From contig JAJRYU010000667.1 of assembly GCA_024275615.1 (NCBI GenBank), positions 1 to 5,643 of the forward strand: a stretch of 5,643 nucleotides of DNA, in the 5' to 3' direction. This stretch comes from Planctomycetota bacterium. Its GTDB lineage: Bacteria; Planctomycetota; GCA-002687715; DRQF01. Position 1 is the stretch's first letter, and each line of letters begins with the position of its first letter. Positions 1-3,782 of this stretch are shown piece after piece. The notes below the pieces were generated by a model that saw only the letters and a program-made list of their open reading frames with translations, had not been told where the DNA came from and searched no databases. Made by a program: the position numbers and the translations under genes.

Positions 1-332
1 CCCAGCTCCTGAGCCATGGTCATAGTCGCCATGTCGGCAACGATGACGGCGTCAACTTTTTGCGCCGCTGCTTCTTGCAAGAGTTTTCGTACCAAACCCA
101 AGTCGTGTTCATACATCAGTGTGTTGATGGCGAGATTCGTCTTAACACCAGCAGTGCGGCAGGTTTGGCAGATCTCAGCCAAATCACTGTCATCAAAACT
201 ACGCCTGGCCCTGGCCCGCATGTTGAGCTGCGCCAGTCCGAAGTAGACAGCATCGGCCCCATTCGCGATCGCCGCTTGCAAGGAAGCAAAGCAGCCGGCG
301 GGGGCCAGGAGTTCGACGTTTTCGTACTTCAT
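1..332 (-). CDS. Peptidase U32-family protein (RlhA/TrhP/YrrO-like), N-terminal part
   Basis: Reading the minus strand from ATG at 332-330 gives an open frame that runs off the left edge, about 110 residues. It begins MKYENVELLAPAG and continues with ANGADAVYFG (residues 24-33) and LNMRARARRSF. The ELLAPAG and GADAVYFG blocks are the standard N-terminal signature of U32-family TIM-barrel proteins. Later residues (VKTNLAINTL, VDAVIVADM) fit the following beta strands. Family members include RlhA (23S rRNA C2501 hydroxylation), TrhP (tRNA hydroxylation), UbiU/UbiV and proteins annotated as collagenase-like proteases. The subfamily cannot be fixed from this fragment because the iron-sulfur cysteines and C-terminal domain lie outside the window. 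No strong Shine-Dalgarno sequence is seen; a TTG four codons upstream is an alternative start. The family call is secure, the substrate is not. Confidence 0.88.
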   Translation of the reverse strand, partial: MKYENVELLAPAGCFASLQAAIANGADAVYFGLAQLNMRARARRSFDDSDLAEICQTCRTAGVKTNLAINTLMYEHDLGLVRKLLQEAAAQKVDAVIVADMATMTMAQEL

Positions 333-443
333 TACTTGTCTCAATAGCTGTGCCCCGGGGCCCATTTGCTCATCATGGCACTTCCAGGATGCTAACTCCC
401 AGGTTGAGCCGACGGTAGCTGAAGAGCGACATGAACAAGACTA

Positions 444-463
444 GGTGCCATTAACTTGGCACC
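444..463. repeat. Short perfect hairpin GGTGCCA/TGGCACC
   Basis: A 7-bp perfect inverted repeat (444-450 with 457-463) with a 6-nt loop lies in the gap between the U32 gene and the toxin-antitoxin operon. No T-tract follows it on the plus strand. On the minus strand it lies immediately beyond the T-tract of the terminator at 466-504. Its right arm contains TTGGCA, the motif that also flanks the terminators of the array at 1236-1546, so it may be the diverged edge of a fourth unit. The rest of 333-465 shows nothing gene-like and must contain the promoter of the leftward U32 gene, which I cannot identify. Confidence 0.45.
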
Positions 464-523
464 CCAAAAAAAACCGCCTCTCAAGCGAACACTTGGGGGG
501 CGGTATCAATGATGGAGGCGGCG
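453..523 (-). repeat. Diverged fourth copy of the ssrA-tail/terminator unit
   Basis: This stretch has the same order of parts as the units at 1236-1546: TTGGCA, an A-run, a hairpin with GCGAA in its loop region, a 6-nt linker, then GATGGAGGCGGCG (511-523). The last is a 13-nt exact match to the end of ssrA (1548-1560). The hairpin arms differ in sequence from those of the other units while the architecture is kept. The match ends at 523, where the toxin-antitoxin region begins. Shared ancestry is inferred from order, orientation and the 13-nt identity; the hairpin arms themselves are too diverged to prove it. Confidence 0.5.
466..504 (-). terminator. Orphan intrinsic terminator, minus orientation
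   Basis: On the minus strand a 13-position stem (473-485 with 492-504, 6-nt loop) is followed directly by eight T (complement of 466-473). The outer six pairs and the inner four are perfect; two C-A mismatches lie between. Read on the plus strand the stem is better (two G-U wobbles) but no T-tract follows. No minus-strand gene lies immediately upstream of it; the next minus-strand gene is ssrA, beyond the plus-strand toxin-antitoxin operon. It sits six nt from an ssrA-tail-like sequence, the same layout as the ssrA-distal terminators, so it is best read as a separated member of that array. Confidence 0.55.
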
Positions 524-574
524 TTGCATTGATCGAAACCCTCTTCAGGAATTTCGTCGACTTAGGCTATCCTT

Positions 575-598
575 GTGTTATAACTTGCGTATCAACAC
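575..598 (+). promoter_or_regulatory. Candidate promoter/operator of the toxin-antitoxin operon
   Basis: A -10-like TATAAC (579-584) lies about 36 bp upstream of the antitoxin ATG, without a clear -35 box. It is overlapped by an inverted repeat GTGTT (575-579) and AACAC (594-598). AbrB/MazE-type antitoxins usually repress their own promoter by binding short dyads, so this is the natural place for the operator. The call rests on position and a 5-bp dyad only. Confidence 0.3.
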
Positions 599-619
599 TG
601 TAGTCTCTTGGAGCGCGTC

Positions 620-847
620 ATGGCCTACAAGCTCAAAATTCGGAAAGTCGGGAATTCGGCGGGCATGACCCTTCCGAAGGAAGCCCTTGCTCAGCTCCAT
701 CTTTCAATCGACGACCATGTCTATCTGGTCGAGACGAAGGACGGTTTCCTCATTACCCCTAATGACCTACTCTTCGATCAGGGGCTCGCTGCCTTCGAGA
801 AGACGCGCCGCAAGTACCGCAATGCTCTGAAGAAACTCGGCGAATGA
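620..847 (+). CDS. AbrB/MazE/SpoVT-family antitoxin
   Basis: The product is 75 residues, the usual size for this class. The N-terminal half (residues 2-45, starting AYKLKIRKVGNSAGMTLPKE) is a swapped-hairpin AbrB domain: the KVGNSAGMTLPKEAL block is the hallmark, followed by DDHVYLVETKDGFLITP. The basic C-terminal tail (about residues 58-75, with several R and K) is expected to wrap the partner toxin. ATG 620 is preferred over the in-frame TTG at 608 because GGAG (610-613) sits 6 nt upstream of it. The stop overlaps the start of the toxin gene as ATGA, which points to translational coupling. By family it should neutralise the Doc-type toxin and autoregulate the operon. An AbrB-type antitoxin with a Doc toxin is a known alternative to Phd-Doc. 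Confidence 0.9.
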   Translation: MAYKLKIRKVGNSAGMTLPKEALAQLHLSIDDHVYLVETKDGFLITPNDLLFDQGLAAFEKTRRKYRNALKKLGE

Positions 848-1233
848 ATGAGCCACAATGGCTTTCTGCTCCGCTCGTCCGTGTCATGCAGGCGGAGTTG
901 ATCGCCGAGCATGGGGGAGAATATGGCCTGCGCGATGAGGGATTACTTGAATCTGCTCTTGAGCGCGCACGCATGGCCTGGTCCTACGGCGAGCATGACC
1001 TATGTGTGCTCGCTGCGCGCTACGGTCATGGCCTGAGTTCGAACCATTCCTTCCTTGACGGCAGCAAGCGAATTGCACTCGCGGCGATTGATGTCTTTCT
1101 CCGTTTGAACGGGATGCAGCTCGATGTCGCTGAGGAAGATGCATGCCTCACCATCATGGAACTAGCTGGAGGCACCCTCGGTGAAAATGAGCTTGCTGAC
1201 TGGGTCCGTTCTCATTCTATCGATCTTGATTAA
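844..1233 (+). CDS. doc: Doc-type (Fic fold) death-on-curing toxin
   Basis: The product is 129 residues, the normal Doc length. The N-terminal WLSAPLVRVMQAELIAEHGG and GLRDEGLLESALERAR (residues 29-43) are typical of the Doc family, as is the C-terminal FLRLNG. The Fic core is at residues 68-76, HSFLDGSKR, against the usual HxFx(D/N)(A/G)NKR: the catalytic His68, Phe70, Asp72, Lys75 and Arg76 are present, but the Asn before Lys is Ser74. Phage P1 Doc phosphorylates EF-Tu and so blocks translation; this protein is inferred to act likewise. ATG 844 overlaps the antitoxin stop, so the two genes form an operon. The stop at 1231-1233 lies 2 bp from the first ssrA-distal repeat unit. Whether the Ser74 change weakens the toxin is unknown. 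Confidence 0.9.
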   Translation: MNEPQWLSAPLVRVMQAELIAEHGGEYGLRDEGLLESALERARMAWSYGEHDLCVLAARYGHGLSSNHSFLDGSKRIALAAIDVFLRLNGMQLDVAEEDACLTIMELAGGTLGENELADWVRSHSIDLD

Positions 1234-1235
1234 CA

Positions 1236-1334
1236 GCGGCGGGCAAGAACGGCGCTTGCGCAGTTCGGTTTCAATCCAACTCCCGCGTCTTGGCATGAAA
1301 AAGGACCTCATCCTTGCGAATGAGGTCCTCGTGT
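1236..1334 (-). repeat. ssrA-distal repeat unit 1 (truncated, next to doc)
   Basis: First of three tandem units of about 105 bp. In the minus-strand sense it has a terminator (1298-1329), the CATGCCAA motif, GCGGG (complement of 1282-1286), an internal hairpin (1247-1266) and CCCGC (complement of 1239-1243). The acceptor-like tail seen in the other units is cut off at 1236, where the toxin-antitoxin segment begins. It is the most diverged of the three units in its internal loop. Confidence 0.85.
1298..1329 (-). terminator. Third tandem intrinsic terminator (array copy 1)
   Basis: Perfect 9-bp stem AGGACCTCA/TGAGGTCCT (1302-1310 with 1321-1329), 10-nt loop, then TTTTT on the minus strand. It would stop any transcript that passed the two preceding terminators before it ran antisense into the doc gene. 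Confidence 0.82.
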
Positions 1335-1441
1335 GGATGGAGGCGGCGGGCAAAGAATGCGCTTGCGCGTTCTGGTGAAAATCCATTTCCCGCGTTTTGG
1401 CATGAAAAAGGGCCTCACTCTTGCGAATGAGGCCCTCGTGT
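1335..1441 (-). repeat. ssrA-distal repeat unit 2
   Basis: Complete 107-bp unit. It begins (plus strand) with GGATGGAGGCGGCGGG, the same as the end of ssrA at 1547-1562. It then has an internal hairpin (AGAA/TTCT and GCGC/GCGC arms, 1354-1373), CCCGCG, TTTTGGCATGAAAAA and a terminator whose arms contain GGGCC/GGCCC instead of the GGACC/GGTCC of units 1 and 3. That change affects both arms and keeps the pairing. Confidence 0.9.
1405..1436 (-). terminator. Second tandem intrinsic terminator (array copy 2)
   Basis: Perfect 9-bp stem AGGGCCTCA/TGAGGCCCT (1409-1417 with 1428-1436), 10-nt loop, then TTTTT on the minus strand. Relative to copies 1 and 3 one base pair has changed from A-T to G-C on both sides. 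This compensatory change supports selection for the stem. Confidence 0.82.
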
Positions 1442-1546
1442 GGATGGAGGCGGCGGGCAAAGAATGCGCTTGCGCCTTCTGGTGCAAGTCCAATTCCCGC
1501 GTTTTGGCATGAAAAAGGACCTCACTCTTGCGAATGAGGTCCTGGT
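1442..1546 (-). repeat. ssrA-distal repeat unit 3 (next to ssrA)
   Basis: Complete 105-bp unit directly after ssrA in the transcription sense. It begins with the same GGATGGAGGCGGCGGG as the ssrA end, carries the internal hairpin at 1461-1480, CCCGCG at 1496-1501 and the terminator at 1512-1543. It is close to unit 2 in the internal part and to unit 1 in its terminator arms. Confidence 0.9.
1512..1543 (-). terminator. Intrinsic terminator of ssrA (array copy 3)
   Basis: Perfect 9-bp stem AGGACCTCA/TGAGGTCCT (1516-1524 with 1535-1543), 10-nt loop, followed on the minus strand by TTTTT (complement of 1512-1516). It starts 7 nt after the discriminator base of tmRNA, the right place for the primary ssrA terminator. 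Confidence 0.88.
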
Positions 1547-1549
1547 GGA

Positions 1550-1898
1550 TGGAGGCGGCGGGAATTGAACCCGCGTCCCGCTGCCCTTCGGCAGCCGCTT
1601 CTACGTGCGTAGTCGGTCATTTGTTTCTCGCTCCGCTCACCTCCGATCGACAGGATGAGTGCAGGGCCAGCCTTATTGATCTCGTCCCAGCGCGTAAAGG
1701 CGGACTTGTTGGGACCAGTTCGCTGATTATACGCCACCGGATCAGCGCGAACATCTTCACCAGTAGCGGGTCGCTAATTAAGCGGCCAAAGCGTAGTTGT
1801 TATTGGCAACTAAAAGTTGTTTCAGGGTTTTGAGAGGATCTGAGACCTCTGCACGCCACGACCACGTCTTGAAGCCCGGTCGAAACCAAGTCGCCCCC
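1550..1898 (-). ncRNA. ssrA: tmRNA (transfer-messenger RNA), one-piece
   Basis: The minus strand from 1898 begins GGGGGCGACTTGGTTTCGAC, the classic tmRNA 5' end. It finishes with a T-arm (GCGGG, loop TTCAATT, CCCGC; complement of 1558-1574) and the acceptor strand CGCCTCC plus discriminator A at 1550. The 7-bp acceptor helix GGGGGCG/CGCCTCC has one G-U wobble. CCA is not encoded. The length of 349 nt is typical, and the tRNA-like ends and internal tag frame are in standard order, so the gene is not permuted. tmRNA charged with alanine enters stalled ribosomes with SmpB, then templates a degradation tag. smpB lies immediately upstream on the same strand, and tandem terminators follow downstream. 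Confidence 0.96.
1778..1807 (-). other. tmRNA tag-peptide reading frame (ANNNYALAA)
   Basis: After TTTTAGTT, equivalent to the UAGUC just upstream of the resume codon in Escherichia coli, GCC (1807-1805) is the likely resume codon. It opens a frame encoding ANNNYALAA and ends at TAA (1780-1778). With the alanine carried by tmRNA the tag would be AANNNYALAA. The YALAA end is the proteolysis signal read by ClpXP/ClpAP. The three consecutive Asn replace the acidic NDEN stretch of the E. coli tag. Confidence 0.88.
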
Positions 1899-1899
1899 C

Positions 1900-1912
1900 A
1901 ACGTGTCACGTT
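1900..1912. promoter_or_regulatory. 13-bp dyad AACGTGTCACGTT at the ssrA 5' boundary
   Basis: A perfect 6-bp inverted repeat with a 1-nt centre ends one base before the predicted mature 5' end of tmRNA. It could be an operator at the ssrA start or a precursor feature near the RNase P cut. I see no convincing -35/-10 pair here, so its role is open. Confidence 0.35.
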
Positions 1913-1957
1913 GTCTATCTTCCCCAAGGCCCAATAAGCCTCTGACGGGGAAGACAA
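1911..1957 (-). other. Hairpin between smpB and ssrA
   Basis: TTGTC (1911-1915) can pair with GACAA (1953-1957) and TTCCCC (1920-1925) with GGGGAA (1947-1952). The arms are separated by a 4-nt bulge on one side. An inner AGGC/GCCT helix (1927-1930 with 1938-1941) closes the loop. It begins 12 nt after the smpB stop codon. No T-tract follows on the minus strand, so it is not a standard terminator. It may stabilise the smpB 3' end or mark processing of a smpB-ssrA transcript. Confidence 0.4.
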
Positions 1958-1969
1958 GCTTAGCAAGCA

Positions 1970-2440
1970 TCAACGCTTATACGATCGCATTTCTCTTTCG
2001 GAGTCCCTTTTCTTCAGGTCTTGCCGCTTGTCATGTTCTTTCTTGCCGCTGCACAAAGCCAAATTGACTTTGGCGAATCCCCGTTCACTTAGATGGATGT
2101 CCAGGGGAATGAGGGTAAAGCCTGAGTTTCTCAGTTTGCGGAGCAGCTTGCGAATCTCAGACCTTCTCAGGAGGAGTTTGCGGTTCCTTCGGGTGATATG
2201 GTTGTTGTAGGTGGCGTCAAAATATTCGGCGACGTGCATACCTATCAACCAAATCTCATTGTCACGGACCCGTGCGTAGGCCTCCGCAATCGAACATTTG
2301 CCAGCTCGGATTGATTTGATTTCGCTGCCCCCCAAGACGATACCGGCTTCGATGACCTCATGAATGTGGTACTCGTGCCGGGCGCGCCGGTTCTTGGCTA
2401 GGACGTCCTGGGGCTCTTTTTTCTTCTTCTTGCCAGCCAT
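1970..2440 (-). CDS. smpB: SsrA-binding protein SmpB
   Basis: The product is 156 residues, the usual SmpB length. After a lysine-rich start (MAGKKKKKEP) come the family blocks NRRARHEYHIHE (about residues 17-28), AGIVLGGSEIKSIRAGK (32-48) and the beta-barrel core. The C-terminal tail GKKEHDKRQDLKKRD forms the helix that enters the empty mRNA channel of the stalled ribosome. SmpB binds the tRNA-like domain of tmRNA and is essential for trans-translation; ssrA lies 71 bp downstream on the same strand. The frame stays open to GTG 2461, with ATG also at 2452. ATG 2440 is chosen because family members usually begin about here with a short basic segment. No clear Shine-Dalgarno sequence decides it. 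Confidence 0.96.
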   Translation of the reverse strand: MAGKKKKKEPQDVLAKNRRARHEYHIHEVIEAGIVLGGSEIKSIRAGKCSIAEAYARVRDNEIWLIGMHVAEYFDATYNNHITRRNRKLLLRRSEIRKLLRKLRNSGFTLIPLDIHLSERGFAKVNLALCSGKKEHDKRQDLKKRDSEREMRSYKR

Positions 2441-2536
2441 GGGCGAGACCATAGCACGCACGGCGTTGGCGACAACACGGGGTCTGCCCCGGTCATCTCA
2501 GTTTGCTGGTAATCGTAGGAGATCCGCGGCCAACCG

Positions 2537-2564
2537 TTGAGATTTGGGCAAAAGGGCGTAATAT
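2537..2564 (+). promoter_or_regulatory. Sigma70-type promoter of tRNA-Leu
   Basis: TTGAGA (2537-2542) and TAATAT (2559-2564) are separated by 16 bp and match the -35 and -10 consensus well. Initiation would fall near 2571, about 13 nt before the mature tRNA. The bases after the -10 (TCGCGAC) are GC-rich, as in many stringently controlled stable-RNA promoters; that last point is inference. Confidence 0.65.
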
Positions 2565-2583
2565 TCGCGACTCAAGTATTCCT

Positions 2584-2669
2584 GCCGCAGTGGCGGAATT
2601 GGCAGACGCGCTAGGTTCAGGTCCTAGTTCAAGTAACATTGAGTGGAGGTTCGAATCCTCTCTGCGGCA
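2584..2669 (+). tRNA. tRNA-Leu (anticodon CAG)
   Basis: Full cloverleaf of 86 nt: acceptor GCCGCAG/CTGCGGC; anticodon stem CTAGG/CCTAG enclosing the loop TTCAGGT with anticodon CAG; a long class II variable arm; and T-arm GGAGG, TTCGAAT, CCTCT. The long variable arm and anticodon give leucine (codon CUG). Discriminator A is at 2669 and CCA is not encoded, so the CCA-adding enzyme must finish the end. It is transcribed divergently from smpB and convergently with the Ppx/GppA gene. Confidence 0.96.
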
Positions 2670-2676
2670 CTCAAGA

Positions 2677-2715
2677 GAAGCGACGAAGACGTAAGTCTTT
2701 GTCGCTTCCCTGTTT
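2677..2715. terminator. Hairpin terminator shared by tRNA-Leu and the Ppx/GppA gene
   Basis: A 14-position stem (2677-2690 with 2695-2708, one G-T wobble, loop GTAA) follows the tRNA by 7 nt. On the plus strand it is followed by CCTGTTTATC, a weak T-tract. On the minus strand it begins 5 nt after the Ppx/GppA stop codon. A bidirectional role for the convergent genes is likely from the strength and position of the stem; neither side has a strong T-run. Confidence 0.65.
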
Positions 2716-3667
2716 ATCTACGACTTTCGATCAATCCACCTAGTTTCATGCCAAAACCGTTCACCCGGAACGACTCTTTCTCCAACACCTCCAAGAGGAC
2801 TTGGTAAATGAGGGCTCCGTGGATGAAGATCAGGGCGCGGGTGGGTGACAAGGAAGGGTGGAGGCGGCGACGTTCCTGGGCAGAAAGAGGGGCCATTTCC
2901 GCCACCATTTTCTCCAAATCGTCTTGGCTGACCATGATCCCGTGGGCACCTCTTACCCGGGCAGTGCGGGAGTTGATTGCTACTTTGGATTTGACTGCAC
3001 CGATCGCCAATGCCGCGCCACTTGTGCCAATGATTTCGCCGACTACGTCGCCATCTATGAGACCCAAAATGTCGTCGTAGCGCCGGCACAAGAAATGGCG
3101 CAAGGTGCCGATTTCTGTAGTAGAAAGTCGGGCATCGTTGTTTTCGATCCCGACGGCGGCCAGAAGATCGTTCATGCCAAATGGCAGACTGATCCACTTT
3201 TCATGGCCTTCTGGGCCATAGGCGATGTCATTGCTCGATCCTCCAGGATCAATGAACAGGCGTTTCAGATGCAAATCCAGGTCCAACGTCGCTTTGGCGG
3301 ACAAAAGACCCCAAGCCACTTCTTGCTCACCGGTGATGCAGCATATTTTCGGAACGGGGCCGAAGATCTGCCGTAACTCGGCCATGAAATCGTCCTTGTC
3401 GGATGCCCGGCGTACGGCTTCCGTGGCACAAACCAAGGTGAGAGTTGCGTCCCATTCCTGGATTTCCGATACGAACCTGCGGGCACAGTTGAGAGTTGCG
3501 GCGCGGGCTGAAGAGGGAAGAGGATCACCGGCTTTCATTCCCCGCCCCAAGGATGTGGAGATGGGATCACCTTCGGCGACAAGAGAGGGTGGAATCGATG
3601 AAAAATCGTAGATCCCGTACTTGATCGCTGAGCTACCAATGTCGATGACAGCTAGTCTTTGAGACAT
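2714..3667 (-). CDS. Ppx/GppA-family phosphatase-like protein (short form)
   Basis: The product is 317 residues, a single-module member without the C-terminal HD-like part of long Ppx/GppA proteins. Recognisable blocks are VIDIGSSAIKYGIYD (residues 7-21, phosphate-1), CATEAVRRA (80-88), ITGEQEVAWGL (111-121), FIDPGGSSNDIAYG (138-151), IIGTSGAALAIG (212-223) and the C-terminal HGALIYQVLLEVL. The family hydrolyses inorganic polyphosphate and/or pppGpp with an actin-like ATPase fold. Several motif positions deviate: DIGSSA for DIGSNS, DPGGSSND for DxGGGSTE, and GTSG for GTGG. Activity is therefore uncertain. Adjacent ATG codons lie at 3670 and 3667; AGGA ends 7 nt before 3667, so that one is preferred. 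The gene diverges from dgt across 115 bp. Confidence 0.85.
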   Translation of the reverse strand: MSQRLAVIDIGSSAIKYGIYDFSSIPPSLVAEGDPISTSLGRGMKAGDPLPSSARAATLNCARRFVSEIQEWDATLTLVCATEAVRRASDKDDFMAELRQIFGPVPKICCITGEQEVAWGLLSAKATLDLDLHLKRLFIDPGGSSNDIAYGPEGHEKWISLPFGMNDLLAAVGIENNDARLSTTEIGTLRHFLCRRYDDILGLIDGDVVGEIIGTSGAALAIGAVKSKVAINSRTARVRGAHGIMVSQDDLEKMVAEMAPLSAQERRRLHPSLSPTRALIFIHGALIYQVLLEVLEKESFRVNGFGMKLGGLIESRR

Positions 3668-3670
3668 CAT

Positions 3671-3782
3671 GGCTTCCTGTTGGGGGACGACTGCCATAAC
3701 ATTGATAATTGATAAATTCGGGTTAACAAGATCGGCGTCTGTTATTTCGAAGTCAGTCAGACCGGGTATGGGAGCAGCGATG
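3671..3782. promoter_or_regulatory. Divergent promoter region between the Ppx/GppA gene and dgt
   Basis: For dgt, TTGATA (3702-3707) and TAACAA (3724-3729) are spaced by 16 bp. For the leftward gene, TTGTTA and TATCAA on the minus strand occupy nearly the same bases. A tandem ATTGATA repeat (3701-3707, 3708-3714) lies in the middle of the AT-rich core. None of the boxes is close to consensus. The overlap suggests the two genes may compete for polymerase or share a regulator. Confidence 0.35.

Larger units (their letters stand above)
524..1235 (+). mobile_element. Putative inserted toxin-antitoxin cassette bounded by GCGGCG
   Basis: The segment contains the AbrB-type and Doc-type genes plus about 95 bp upstream of them. 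It is bordered on the left by GCGGCG at 518-523, preceded by an ssrA-tail match, and on the right by GCGGCG at 1236-1241, followed by the internal part of an array unit. Joining the two flanks across one GCGGCG would recreate a continuous unit. This is what an insertion with a 6-bp target duplication, or site-specific recombination at the ssrA tail, would leave. There is no integrase or transposase, and no convincing terminal inverted repeat. Confidence 0.4.

Noticed and set aside
524..1235. Terminal inverted repeats at the cassette ends (GATCGA near both ends)
   Set aside because: Only six bases match, at different distances from the two ends, so this is within chance expectation.
1181..1493. 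Short ORFs on both strands across the repeat array, two of them similar to each other
   Set aside because: Their similarity comes only from the DNA repeats. They read through terminators and the ssrA-tail copies and have no start signals.
1236..1550. CRISPR-like array because of regular tandem repeats
   Set aside because: Units are about 105 bp and repeated as a whole, with no unique spacers between short repeats. They contain terminators and ssrA-tail copies, and no cas gene is nearby.
1550..1898. Two-piece or permuted tmRNA
   Set aside because: The canonical 5' end, tag frame, and 3' T-arm with acceptor follow in the standard order on one strand.
1528..1966. ORFs on both strands overlapping the tmRNA gene
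   Set aside because: The region is a structured RNA gene; the only translated part is the short tag frame.
2478..2491. CGGGG/CCCCG hairpin upstream of smpB as a riboswitch or attenuator
   Set aside because: It is a 5-bp stem with a 4-nt loop, with no T-tract or alternative pairing visible; too small to support a regulatory call.
2858..3376. 172-residue plus-strand ORF opposite the Ppx/GppA gene
   Set aside because: The minus-strand frame has the ordered Ppx/GppA motifs. The plus-strand frame has an unnatural composition and no family signal.
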